In this document: piece by piece, positions 8,174-17,202 of the stretch
How positions within the stretch are numbered: position 1 is the first letter of the stretch
Layout: every line of letters begins with the position of its first letter
Assembly (NCBI RefSeq): GCF_020164495.1
Contig: NZ_JAIQYZ010000002.1
Coordinates: 124,001 to 188,000 of the forward strand
Direction of reading: 5' to 3'
Length of the DNA: 64,000 bases
Origin: Psychroflexus lacisalsi
Lineage (GTDB): Bacteria > Bacteroidota > Bacteroidia > Flavobacteriales > Flavobacteriaceae
Notes under the pieces: generated by a model
The model's input: the letters and a program-made list of their open reading frames with translations, nothing else
Told to the model about the DNA's origin: nothing
The model's database searches: none
Translations under genes and position numbers: made by a program

Positions 8174-8639
8174 AATGAATGTTTATTGATACGTATATTA
8201 TTATAAGTAATAGTCCAATACCTAACAGAGTTATTGAGACTTTATTTAGATTATTAATATGCTTGTTGCGCTTGCTTAAATTTTTCTGAAAGACAGAATA
8301 TGAAATCTTGTAATCCATAATTTTATCAATTTCATCAATCGAATCGTCCGTAGATTTACTTGATTGATAATGACTAATAAGATTTAAAAAAAGTGTTGTT
8401 ACTAGAAGTGCCCAACCAATTGCTATTATGATAACATAGATAGCATTATCTACAGGTGCTATTTTGTCGTGAAAGGTTAGAGTAAGTCCTAATGCTCCTG
8501 AACTAATAAATGTTATCGCTTTTTCAAAAAGATCATCGCTTTTAGATTTTTGTATATACAATGCCTGGCGATATTCCTCCCATCCAGCTAATTGCTCAGG
8601 AGTAAACTCAGTAATACTAATTTCCTTTTCTTTTCCCAT
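8055..8639 (-). CDS. Small membrane protein with three predicted TM segments
   Basis: The product is 194 residues. A cytosolic N-terminal helix (TEFTPEQLAGWEEYRQALYI) precedes hydrophobic segments near 45-57 (weak), 66-88 (AIYVIIIAIGWALLVTTLFL) and 135-153. Between the last two is a charged helical region. The tail after residue 157 is Ser/Thr/Glu-rich and shares DNA with tiny gene A in another frame. The layout recalls small membrane effectors found in defence loci, including SLATT-like ones, but no signature was confirmed. Its ATG is 2 bases after the stop of the restriction-methylation gene. Confidence 0.6.
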   Translation of the reverse strand: MGKEKEISITEFTPEQLAGWEEYRQALYIQKSKSDDLFEKAITFISSGALGLTLTFHDKIAPVDNAIYVIIIAIGWALLVTTLFLNLISHYQSSKSTDDSIDEIDKIMDYKISYSVFQKNLSKRNKHINNLNKVSITLLGIGLLLIIIYVSINIHYGKTTKSEASVETTNPKTTQTEQSDSERSIDTSTYIPIK

Positions 8640-8641
8640 CC

Positions 8642-11600
8642 CTAACTATTCTCAACTATCTCTATCTCCTCCTCCGTCAACCCATACAACTCATAAACCA
8701 TCTGGTCGATTTCATGATCTGTGGTATCGATTTGGGTTGCAATTTCTAATGCTTTTGTTTGTTCGGTTAAAAAATAATCTTCCCACTCAGCTTCCTGGGA
8801 AAGACTGAGTTTGATTTTTTTCTTTTTCAGTTGTTTGATAAATTCAGCGTAACTTAACTCATACCAGTCTTGAAGCTTTTTAGGTAGTTTTTCTAATTCT
8901 TCTGGAAATTGGCGTTGTAAATTTCGTTGAAACTTAGCTGATGCTTCTTGTAATCCTTTGTTTAATTTTAGTATTAAACTTACTATTTCTACGTAAGGTT
9001 CTGGATTTTCAGGAACTTCAGGAAGGGGGAAAGGTTTTAAATAATTTGTCTTAAACCTGAAATAGCCTCCTCTCAGTTCTGTGCTTGTATTTTTGAGGAA
9101 AAACCACATAACTTTTGAATTGAATATCCCTAAATAAAATTTATCATCAACTTTAAACTTTTCTTTTTTTACAAAAGAATAAATAGTGGTTGGATGATAA
9201 AATTCACCTTTTTCATCATAAGTCATATTGCATCCAAAAGAAATCTCCTGAGTCATAATCTTTGGATGTGGAAACTTATCATGGTTTTTTTTGTAAATGT
9301 ATGAGTACCATCCTGTTTTAATATCCATTTTACCTTTCTCCCTTCCTTTAATTTCTGATTCAAAATGTTTTAAATATGAAAATGTGTATGGTAAATTGGT
9401 CTTGATATAATTTTCATCAACTAGAGTCCCGTCATTATTATATGGGAATAAAACAAAATTCTTATTACTTAAGGCTTTGTACTTATATATTTCATTGCCT
9501 TTTATAAAAGGTTTGGTCAACTCTTTTTCAATTTTAAATCTATAATCAAATTTTGAGTTGTATGCATCTATATGGTCCCCTTTGTCAATACCTTCAAATA
9601 CATAGACTGCATCCAAGCTAGTTTGCATTCCTACAAATATTTTGTCAAATACATCATTGATTTTATAAGGGCGTTCTTTCAGTTTATCAATTAAATCAAG
9701 TACTGTTTGGCTTTGAAGATCCCAGTTACCATCATCTAAATTTTTATATAGAATATAATCCCATTCAAATGAAATGTTGATTTCTAATGGATTAATCTTT
9801 TTGAAAAGTACTTGATCCTTTTTAGATTTATCTAAGTTGATTATACAGGTGTAAGTGGAAGCATCAGAAAACACCATGTCTGAACCAAAATGTAAAACAC
9901 TTTTCACAGCTTGTTTTTCAATAAAAAACTGTCTTATTCCTACTCCAAAATCTGTGACTAAAAACTTATGTGGTAAAATGTAGGAGACAATACCAATATC
10001 GTTTATAAGATCAAAGCTCCTTTCAATGAAAAGTGCATAAATGTCATAATTAGAGGTTGCTGATTGATATTTATTTTCATAAAAATCACACATCTTAGGA
10101 TAACTTTCAATCAAACCTTGCTTTCGTAAATATGGTGGATTCCCTATCACCACATCAAATCCTCCTTTTTCAAATACTTGCGGAAATTCGTTTTCCCAGC
10201 TAAAAGCTTTATCACCAGCTACGTCGGGATTATCAATTAAAGAATTACCACATTTAATGTTTCCGCTTAGATCATTCAGTTTTCGATTAGGTTGTGCTGT
10301 TCTAAGCCATAATGAAAGTTTGGCAATCTCTACAGACTCATTATTAATATCAACACCAAAGAGATTGTTTTCCAAAATGCTGTTCTCCACATTTGGAAAG
10401 ACCAGACCACCACCCATGAGTTTGGTTTCCAATTCATCAAGATATTGATGTTCGTCTATCAAGTAGTTCAAAGCTTCGTTTAGAAAAGCTCCAGACCCAC
10501 AAGCAGGATCTACAACGGTGAGTTGTAATAACCAATCTCGGTAAGTATTCAGTTTTTCTAATAAGTCCTTTTTAGTTTTAGTCTGTCTCTTTATAGTGTA
10601 ATCTTCATCAACAAGATTAACCTCGGTTTTCTTTTCTTCACATAGCTTTCCCATGGTGTTTTCAACAATATATTTGGTGATGTATTTTGGGGTGTAAAAC
10701 ACACCGTCTTTCTTACGTTTAGAGATTTTAGTCTCATTAGAGTTTTCCTCCAACTGAGTTTGAACTTCTTCAATCTCATTCAAGGAATTTTCAAAAATGT
10801 GTCCCAGAATATTGACGTCAACCTCGCTGGCAAAGTCATATTCAGACAATTTAAGCGTGTACTTATATAAAAGTTCATCATCAATCTTTACATGATCCAG
10901 CACTTCATCTGGTTTGAACAAACCACCGTTGTAGGGATAAACATCATATTTCTTACCTTTGTGTCCCGTGTTGAGATAGCCAAAGTATTTCATGAACCGT
11001 TTATAAAGGGGCGAATAAGCGTCCAATTCCTGAAGCTGTTTCCATTGCTTCAGGATCATTCTCACAGAATTAGGTGGTAACAAATGACGATCTTCAGCAA
11101 AGAATAAAAACAAGAACCGATCTAGTAATTTCTGCGACTTTTTGAATAGGAGTAGGGATTCAAACTTGGGGTTAAGCTCTACCAGATTATTGTATAATTC
11201 TCTCTTGAAAATACTGTAATCTTTATAAAGCTGTTTGGTGGTAATATCCTCCTGATTATGCGAATCATTTTTGATCTTTTTAGGAAGATCACGCTTGACA
11301 TTGTCATAAGCGAGGCAGAGATACAATAAGCTAAAATCTTCTTTTGTAAGTTCAAACAGATTGAAAGTCTTATGCTCTATAGCATTATCAATGTAAAATC
11401 TAAGCTTTTCAAAATTGGAGGTAATGACATACGTACAGCCAGATTGGTTGTTTTTATAGCCAAAAGCCTGAGCTTCAATTTTACTTAAATCGGTTGTGTT
11501 AGTGCCTTTCAATTCAATTACAGCTCTCACTTTATCATCAATGATGATTGCACCATCCGCTTTTTTACTGTCTTTGACGTTTTTAAGCTCAGTGGTTAAG

Positions 11601-11818
11601 TTGAAAGCATTATTTGGATTAAGGGTATAGCCTAAAATTTTGACAAATAAATCCCTTAAAAAACCTTCCTGGTACTGTTCTTCTTTGGAATTTCTAATGT
11701 TTTCCTGAACATTAGAATCATGGAAGTAAGTTTTATAAGCTTCCCACTTTTCTTTTAATAAAGCTTGATCTTGGGCATTGATGTATTTCTGGATAACCGT
11801 ATTCTGGAATAACCCCAT
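8642..11818 (-). CDS. Single-chain restriction-methylation enzyme (type IIG-like, N6-adenine)
   Basis: The 1058-residue protein joins three activities. An N-terminal PD-(D/E)XK-type nuclease core shows D88 in KADGAI and E102-L-K104 in AVIELKG. A gamma-class adenine methyltransferase follows, with the SAM-binding DPACGSGAFLNEAL near residue 434 and the catalytic VVIGNPPYLRKQG near 556. The last 450 residues resemble TaqI/Eco57I-type target recognition and specificity regions (WFFLKNTSTELRGGYFRFKT). Such enzymes both methylate and cut near an asymmetric site, so no separate methylase or specificity subunit is needed. It is the first gene of the operon reading down to the protease. No BREX or DISARM partner genes are present, so PglX is not preferred. 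Confidence 0.88.
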   Translation of the reverse strand: MGLFQNTVIQKYINAQDQALLKEKWEAYKTYFHDSNVQENIRNSKEEQYQEGFLRDLFVKILGYTLNPNNAFNLTTELKNVKDSKKADGAIIIDDKVRAVIELKGTNTTDLSKIEAQAFGYKNNQSGCTYVITSNFEKLRFYIDNAIEHKTFNLFELTKEDFSLLYLCLAYDNVKRDLPKKIKNDSHNQEDITTKQLYKDYSIFKRELYNNLVELNPKFESLLLFKKSQKLLDRFLFLFFAEDRHLLPPNSVRMILKQWKQLQELDAYSPLYKRFMKYFGYLNTGHKGKKYDVYPYNGGLFKPDEVLDHVKIDDELLYKYTLKLSEYDFASEVDVNILGHIFENSLNEIEEVQTQLEENSNETKISKRKKDGVFYTPKYITKYIVENTMGKLCEEKKTEVNLVDEDYTIKRQTKTKKDLLEKLNTYRDWLLQLTVVDPACGSGAFLNEALNYLIDEHQYLDELETKLMGGGLVFPNVENSILENNLFGVDINNESVEIAKLSLWLRTAQPNRKLNDLSGNIKCGNSLIDNPDVAGDKAFSWENEFPQVFEKGGFDVVIGNPPYLRKQGLIESYPKMCDFYENKYQSATSNYDIYALFIERSFDLINDIGIVSYILPHKFLVTDFGVGIRQFFIEKQAVKSVLHFGSDMVFSDASTYTCIINLDKSKKDQVLFKKINPLEINISFEWDYILYKNLDDGNWDLQSQTVLDLIDKLKERPYKINDVFDKIFVGMQTSLDAVYVFEGIDKGDHIDAYNSKFDYRFKIEKELTKPFIKGNEIYKYKALSNKNFVLFPYNNDGTLVDENYIKTNLPYTFSYLKHFESEIKGREKGKMDIKTGWYSYIYKKNHDKFPHPKIMTQEISFGCNMTYDEKGEFYHPTTIYSFVKKEKFKVDDKFYLGIFNSKVMWFFLKNTSTELRGGYFRFKTNYLKPFPLPEVPENPEPYVEIVSLILKLNKGLQEASAKFQRNLQRQFPEELEKLPKKLQDWYELSYAEFIKQLKKKKIKLSLSQEAEWEDYFLTEQTKALEIATQIDTTDHEIDQMVYELYGLTEEEIEIVENS

Positions 11819-11906
11819 TGGATGAATAATTACATAAAGATTGGATTACTAAAATAGGAAACTTATTTAGATTTAGGGATTCTAAGAATTTTATTGCACA
11901 ATGATT

Positions 11907-12899
11907 TTATAACATAGTTTGACAAAGAATGTCGGCTATATCTGCATTGTAATACCCTAAAGCTTTTAGCTCCTTATCGGACTTCCCGTAAGTAAGATCA
12001 AGGATCTTAAAATCAATATCGAGGCTTTGTAGTTTTTTCATTTGTTTTTTAGCAATGTCAACAGCTTGTTGACTTATATCAGGGATAATTACAATTTGTC
12101 TCCCCTTGAGGGCATACATCTTATTGTAGGTCATACCGTTGATGCCTGAATAGGCTAGCCAATTGTACTCTGGGAACTCAATTTTACAAATAAGGGCTGT
12201 TTTTTCACTTTCGACAAGAATTAGTGGCTTTGTCAAATCAGTGATTAGGTGTTCACCAAAAAGGCAAAAGAAGTAGTTGTCTTCATTTTTATAGGGAACC
12301 TTGAAGTAATTTGTTCGTTTTCCATTAAGCTTGTAAAGCACCTCTTTAGATTTTTGAACCTTTCCTTGCTTATTGATAAACCAAAATATAGCAAATCCCC
12401 GAGTTGAAGTTCCCAGGTAATAATCTTGAAGCACATTTTTCACTTTTTGAGAATCAAAATTATCGTAAAGGTATTTAGAAAGAGAATTCACATTAGTCCT
12501 TTTCATTGATGCTTCTACAATGCTAAAATCAATAGTCCTACTTTTTTTGATGGTAGGTTTTTCAATAGACCTGTTTGTAATTGAGTTATCATAATTATTG
12601 TCACCTGTTTCCATTGAAGAAGTGTAATCAACAGTGTTTTTATATTCAAATCCTAGAATATCATTCCTCTCGAACTTATTTGTATTTGAATTCCACTTGT
12701 AAAGATTTCCAAACTCATCTTTATAAAATGTTGATGGAACTAAGGCTTTTCCACAGGAATGACAAAACCCATACTGCTTAGATAGCCCTTTGTAATTAAC
12801 AAACTTCCCATCCCTATTCGATTTATGGCAACAAGGGGTTATTAAACTATAATCTCGTTTTTTGTCAAATTTTAGATTTTGTTTTATTCGTTGGAGCAT
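11907..12899 (-). CDS. DUF6371-like primase-type protein of a mobile element
   Basis: The 330-residue protein has an N-terminal CHC2-like zinc finger (TPCCHKSNRDGKF, then YGFCHSCGKAL; residues about 20-55). A Toprim-like region near 220-300 shows LILVESEKTALI and GRQIVIIPDIS. This order is typical of replication or primase-like proteins of Bacteroidetes integrative elements, annotated as DUF6371. It would synthesise primers or help element replication in the cytoplasm. It lies between the truncated DUF3987-like gene and the restriction operon, all reading left. It appears full length. Confidence 0.75.
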   Translation of the reverse strand: MLQRIKQNLKFDKKRDYSLITPCCHKSNRDGKFVNYKGLSKQYGFCHSCGKALVPSTFYKDEFGNLYKWNSNTNKFERNDILGFEYKNTVDYTSSMETGDNNYDNSITNRSIEKPTIKKSRTIDFSIVEASMKRTNVNSLSKYLYDNFDSQKVKNVLQDYYLGTSTRGFAIFWFINKQGKVQKSKEVLYKLNGKRTNYFKVPYKNEDNYFFCLFGEHLITDLTKPLILVESEKTALICKIEFPEYNWLAYSGINGMTYNKMYALKGRQIVIIPDISQQAVDIAKKQMKKLQSLDIDFKILDLTYGKSDKELKALGYYNADIADILCQTML

Positions 12900-13011
12900 G
12901 ATGAAAATTAGTTTGAAACAGGAAACTCGAAACCTTTTAATAATCGACTATAACTTATTGATAATTAGATGTATAAGTCTTAATTTATGAAGAAGTGAAG
13001 TTTCCAGTTTC

Positions 13012-13869
13012 CTATTGTTTATTCCAATATTTAGAAACCTGACCTTTTGAGAGTCCTGTAACCTCAACTACAGATTTTTGAGATGCATTATTCTTTTTTG
13101 CTAACTTTATTAAACTTTTGAGTGGAGGCTCATCGCTCACTTTGTTTAAGCTTATTATGGCTTTAAAATTTAATTGATAAAACTCAATTAATTCGATTGC
13201 GAAAGTCACATCTCGTCTCTCAACGCTTCTCTTAAAAGTGCTCTCTTTAGCATTTCTCATTAGAAAGCATATAATAGATAGCTTATGGAGGTATATCATT
13301 AATTTCGAATAATACTCCTTTATAGGTGACTCACTTTGCTCTTTACGATCAAGTAATGTCTGAGAGTAGGAGCGAAGAAGATCCACCGCACTATCGGTCA
13401 TTAATAACCTTCGCTCTTTTATCGTTTCATCAGTCTGTTCGCTCTGGAGCTTATACTCTAATAAATTCGTCACTGCTCTACTATAATTTTCGATAATATC
13501 CTTAGACATTGTGTTACTTGAGATGGTCGTATTACGTGTTATCTGCGTTGTAAACAAAAGCCTGTCGATAAAACCTGAAGCAACCAAAGAATCATTATGT
13601 AAATCATTTATGAATTGATTCTGTATTCCTCCAATGAGCGTTACATAACCAGACTCAATCCTGAAGCTTTCAGTCGTCTTTCTTGAAATATCAATAACAT
13701 TGTTCGTAAAACCTTCCAAAAAAAACACAAGCCATTCTATACCGTCTCTACTGTTTGGGTTTATCATCTTTTGAATGATCGGCCGTACTTCATCATAATA
13801 AACACCAACACCACTTAAGTTTTGATAGTGAATGTGCTGTGCTTTTTCAATAGTAGCGTTTTGAATCAG
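13012..13869 (-). pseudogene. 5'-truncated DUF3987-like helicase/primase-associated protein
   Basis: An ATG at 13767 gives 251 residues, but recognisable protein continues upstream in the same frame to a TGA at 13870-13872. The added residues include NATIEKAQHIHYQNLSGVG and YYDEVRPIIQK, matching the ATIE...YxDE segment of DUF3987 proteins. The later GIQNQFINDL and ASGFIDRLLFT match the same family. The N-terminal half, with the expected Walker A, is absent. The C-terminus ends in a small HTH (SQKSVVEVTGLSKGQVSKYW). This is what remains of a mobile-element gene after a break at about 13866-13870. The remaining frame is intact, so a shortened product from 13767 is possible. Confidence 0.75.
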
Positions 13870-14201
13870 TCAAACACGAAGATTTAAGAGTAAAGATTTC
13901 TTATAAAAGTTTGAAAATTAAGGATAATTATTTCACAATTGAAGTGGATTTAAGACCACTAAAAGACAAAGGACTTTTAAAAACAGTAGAAAAAGAATGC
14001 AAGTTTAATCATCTAAAACCAGAGTTGAGTAAAATAGAAGAAAAGGTTTTTGCCATAAAAACCTATCATCCTAGTAAAAAAGAGAAAATAAATTTAACTC
14101 AGTTTATTTCCCACAAACTTGTTGAGGATGGTTTCATAGAAATCTTCAATAAATTAAACGATATTCTGACTAAAGAAAAGCCTAAATCTTCACACTCATA
14201 A
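13866..14201 (+). pseudogene. Fragment of an unrecognised gene, both ends doubtful
   Basis: A plus-strand frame is open from 13857 to the TAA at 14199-14201. The only early start is a TTG at 13911, yet the protein-like sequence begins before it (SVKHEDLRVKISYKSLKIKD). It therefore looks like the C-terminal part of a larger gene that lost its 5' end at the same point where the DUF3987-like gene is cut. The last residues (KEKPKSSHS) overlap the minus-strand zinc-ribbon frame, so the 3' end may also be artificial. No domain was recognised. Confidence 0.45.
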
Positions 14202-14284
14202 TCACATTCTGGGCATTCATAACATGTCCCATTATGGTAAGCGTCTTCACTGTGGCATTTTGGACATTCTGTATTAAAACTCAC
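14099..14284 (-). pseudogene. Truncated zinc-ribbon protein (YjdM/PhnA N-terminus-like)
   Basis: The frame starts at 14284 and its first 31 residues form a clear zinc ribbon: TECPKCHSEDAYHNGTC then YECPECDYEC, two CPxC knuckles spaced as in the N-terminus of YjdM/PhnA-type proteins. After that the sequence becomes the antisense of the plus-strand fragment and no longer resembles the family. The native gene was probably cut near 14190. A stand-alone 61-residue product cannot be excluded. Confidence 0.5.
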
Positions 14285-14464
14285 AATTTATTTATTGTGT
14301 TATTTATTTAAAAGCTCTGCATTAATTATAGCTTTTTAGTTTATTAATATTAAGTTGTTCTTTTATTCTGATTAACTCCCAATCCAAGCATTATTTTCAA
14401 TTAACCTTTAGCTTCAAGTCCAGATTGATCAAGTTTAATACAAATCCAAGTTTAAAAAAAACAT

Positions 14465-15289
14465 TCATCCAACATACTCTGTATAAAGGTCTGTTACTTT
14501 ATAATAAGAAAAGTTGAATGGTTCATCCTCTAAAGTTTCAGCCCTGCCAGAAAATATGATTGTATGATCTATCTGAAGTAGCTCAATGTCATTTTCAGGT
14601 TCTTCAAATAAAGGGTTTAATTCAAAATCACCTTCACCTTCAAACTCAATGATAATTCCTTTATCATTTAAACCCTGAACACTGTAATTCCTTAATTGGA
14701 GATGAGTTAGATTATGACGCTTATAAGATTGATCAATAGATGAAGCATAGGATGAAATAGATTTTAAAAGGGAGGTTTCTTCAATTTGCTCAGATAATCC
14801 TTTTATGACTTCATTACTATTGAACTGAATAACTTCAATAATCTTTAGAAGGCAACTTAATGCAATTTCAACATTACTTTCTGTTGCATAAGTTTCTTTT
14901 AATAAAAAGCTGTCAGGGAGTGAGGTCAAAGATTTCAAGGTTTCCATCTCTTTTGAAATAATTGAAATAACCTCATCAAGCTTTAAACTATAAGCTGTTG
15001 TATTGACAAAGGCTGAGTCTGGAAGCCCGCCTTGTATTGCATATTTTACTACAGAGGATATTGAAATTTCTTCATGAGTTTCAGTAAACCAAACGCATGA
15101 CTTTATTTTTTCCTGGTGCGCTATTGAATTCAAAAAAGATGAACTAATGCTTTCAAGCGAAAGAAGAAAATAGAGATAGTTTAAATTATTCTTCCGATTT
15201 TTAAAATCCTCGTAAGCTAATTTCAAAATGTCTTCCTGGTAAGAATACGGAAGTTGTTTTTGGATTTGCTTGTAAAGTAGGTCAATCAA
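14465..15289 (-). CDS. Unknown protein, partner of the DnaB-like gene
   Basis: The 274-residue soluble protein has no signal peptide. The first 190 residues are helical, and the last 80 look like beta strands with acidic loops (GIIIEFEGEGDFELNPLFEE). No family was recognised. It starts about 50 bases after the stop of the degenerate DnaB-like gene and shares its direction, so the two are probably one unit. The codon use looks like that of its neighbours. The gap to its right end at 14285-14464 shows nothing notable. Confidence 0.55.
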   Translation of the reverse strand: MIDLLYKQIQKQLPYSYQEDILKLAYEDFKNRKNNLNYLYFLLSLESISSSFLNSIAHQEKIKSCVWFTETHEEISISSVVKYAIQGGLPDSAFVNTTAYSLKLDEVISIISKEMETLKSLTSLPDSFLLKETYATESNVEIALSCLLKIIEVIQFNSNEVIKGLSEQIEETSLLKSISSYASSIDQSYKRHNLTHLQLRNYSVQGLNDKGIIIEFEGEGDFELNPLFEEPENDIELLQIDHTIIFSGRAETLEDEPFNFSYYKVTDLYTEYVG

Positions 15290-15339
15290 AATCTTATTTT
15301 TTTTTTGAGTTCAATCCTAAAATGCTCCAATCGATTTAA

Positions 15340-16344
15340 TCAAGAATGGCTTTTAGCTGTAAAGGATGAAATTAAGTGAGTTTTTGTATCAAAAAACACA
15401 TCAACAGCTCGCATAGGAAAAGATTTCAAATTGTATAATTCGAAAAAAGGAACCTCACTTGTAGAATCCGCTTCATAGGATTGAAAGTGTAACGCATGAG
15501 CTGTAAAGTTTAAAATATTACCAAATTCAAAGCTTATTTTATTTAGCTCTTTAGGCGCATACTGATTCCTAATGATAAAACAAAGCTCATACCTGTTCCC
15601 CAGATGAAGTAACAACTCCCCTACTCTTTGAAGATGTAACTGTCTGGATGAATCTTCAGACCCCTCTAAGTTGACAGAAAGTATATCGTCGATATAAATG
15701 ACCTGTGGGTTATGTTTATCCTTTAGATATTTGACATGATTTTCAAAATGCAGACTGTCGTGAAAATAACTATGATCGATAAAGTTGTCATTGTTTTTGA
15801 GTTGAACTAAAGCTGAATTATAATTTAAGTCCTCATCATGAGCTGAAAGTGTATTTAATAAATTAGAAAAAATATAATTCTTCTTGGCTTCTTCCATAAA
15901 GCTAACACATTTCAGATGCTTTGGAATCAATAAATTAAAGATCAAGTGCTGATAAATTTCAGAAGATAGATCTTGGTTAGAATTGATCATCATGACTTGT
16001 CCATGGCATAACTCCCAGGAATATTCCCCAAAATTCAATTTGGCAAAGCTTCTGGGATCTTTATCGCCAGCAAATTCTTTAATAGCTTCATTGACTATTG
16101 AACGAGAATCTTTCAAATTAAGATCCTGTTGCTGTTTTAATAGCTCTATCAACGATTTAAATACATCTTCAACACAAACTACATGATTAAGGAGTAAGGA
16201 CATCTCTTTGCTTAAGAGCACTAAATCCACTTTTTCAAGATTTGTATCCTGAAAACAAAGGGATAGCTTTTCATTAAGGTCTTTAATTTGATGAATTGAG
16301 TTGGTTTTCATTTTAAATTTTATTGATGATTTGAGGCTTTTCAT
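15340..16344 (-). CDS. RecA/DnaB-fold protein that has lost its Walker A motif
   Basis: The product is 334 residues (or 323 from the internal Met at 16311). From about residue 105 it follows the order of DnaB-type RecA-fold helicases. GQVMMINSNQDL stands where the GxxxxGKT P-loop should be, without Gly-Lys-Thr. QVIYIDDIL (near 213) matches the Walker B strand. LLLHLGNRYELCFIIRNQY stands for the LAKEL...LSQ motif, ILNFTAHALHFQSY for the IEQDADVV segment, and FELYNLKSFPMRAVDVFFD for the KNRxG...F end. ATP hydrolysis is thus unlikely. This reading is by eye. A regulatory or structural partner of a replicative helicase is one possible role. Confidence 0.55.
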   Translation of the reverse strand: MKSLKSSIKFKMKTNSIHQIKDLNEKLSLCFQDTNLEKVDLVLLSKEMSLLLNHVVCVEDVFKSLIELLKQQQDLNLKDSRSIVNEAIKEFAGDKDPRSFAKLNFGEYSWELCHGQVMMINSNQDLSSEIYQHLIFNLLIPKHLKCVSFMEEAKKNYIFSNLLNTLSAHDEDLNYNSALVQLKNNDNFIDHSYFHDSLHFENHVKYLKDKHNPQVIYIDDILSVNLEGSEDSSRQLHLQRVGELLLHLGNRYELCFIIRNQYAPKELNKISFEFGNILNFTAHALHFQSYEADSTSEVPFFELYNLKSFPMRAVDVFFDTKTHLISSFTAKSHS

Positions 16345-16497
16345 GTTATCTATACCTTAATTCTGAAAGCTTATTGGAGTAACGTATCTTATAATGAGTT
16401 CAGCTTTTGAGCAGCTTCAGTCAATTTGTAGTTTTATACTAGAAATAAGCTATCATATTTAGAAAACTTAGTTCTAATCTTAAATTTAAAAAATTAT

Positions 16498-17154
16498 TTA
16501 CTTTGAAAATTTTCTTACAGCTGTAAGAATATCCTTAACGTAGGTCTCCTCTTTAAAAGGATACATTGGATGATAAGCACTTATAAATAAAGTTCCTTGA
16601 TGATTTGTAGCTTTACAACTTCCAAAATCATCAAACTCAAGATCAAAGTCATTCTGAAAAAATTTAAATGTGCCTCCGAATATTATAATATTTGGACTAA
16701 ACTCTTTGATTTGATTATGAAGCAGTGTTTTCGAAAACTCGTAATACGTCTGAATTTCTTTATGATTAGCTGATGAACCACCTCCAGTTTTTTTAATATT
16801 TATATATGCTATTTTTTTTAGATTGTCTATGACTTCAGGTTTATAAGATGGGTGATATAGTTCGTCATTCCATGATAAATTATTCAGTATAGCATTTGTA
16901 ACGTAAATAATTTTTTTAAAAGTTGAACTCCAACCTTTAAAAATTCCTGTATCTGTCTTTAATTTATTTTTTATGTGTTCTCGCATATCCCATGAATTGT
17001 TTTCTCCAGAGCTATTTGCTTCTTTAAGAACCCATAATATTTTAATATCAGATTCTTGATAGTCCTTTTCACTTACAACACCGTCAAAAATTGGTGCACG
17101 TCTATGATGCTTTGCGATTTTTTCTATTTCTGTATTAAAATTATTCATACTCAT
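16498..17154 (-). CDS. Uracil-DNA-glycosylase-fold-like protein
   Basis: The 218-residue cytosolic protein shows an early KILWVLKEANSSGE strand-loop, a mid-protein AYINIKKTGGGSSAN, a strand PNIIIFGGTF, and a late FISAYHPMYPF. The order and the final S-x-YHP motif recall family 4/5-type uracil-DNA glycosylase folds, where a His-Pro motif contacts DNA. The N-terminal water-activating motif is not clear, so it may be a non-repair relative. The product begins with two near-adjacent Met codons (17154 and 17148). It lies between the WYL gene and the DnaB-like gene, all on the minus strand. Confidence 0.5.
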   Translation of the reverse strand: MSMNNFNTEIEKIAKHHRRAPIFDGVVSEKDYQESDIKILWVLKEANSSGENNSWDMREHIKNKLKTDTGIFKGWSSTFKKIIYVTNAILNNLSWNDELYHPSYKPEVIDNLKKIAYINIKKTGGGSSANHKEIQTYYEFSKTLLHNQIKEFSPNIIIFGGTFKFFQNDFDLEFDDFGSCKATNHQGTLFISAYHPMYPFKEETYVKDILTAVRKFSK

Positions 17155-17202
17155 AGTCTACAATTTGATAATTTAATTTTGTCATTTTTGATAATTAGGC
17201 AC

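Noticed and set aside
8642-11818. PglX of a BREX system
   Set aside because: No brxA, brxB, brxC, pglZ or brxL genes are present, and the enzyme carries its own nuclease motif, which favours a type IIG-like enzyme.
12920-13013. Inverted repeat aggaaact / agtttcct around the gap between the DUF3987-like and DUF6371-like genes
   Set aside because: Only 8 bp and about 80 bases apart in a low-complexity context; too weak to call a site.
13911-14201. Intact 96-residue gene from a TTG start
   Set aside because: Protein-like sequence continues upstream of the TTG to the break point, so it is better read as a truncated fragment.
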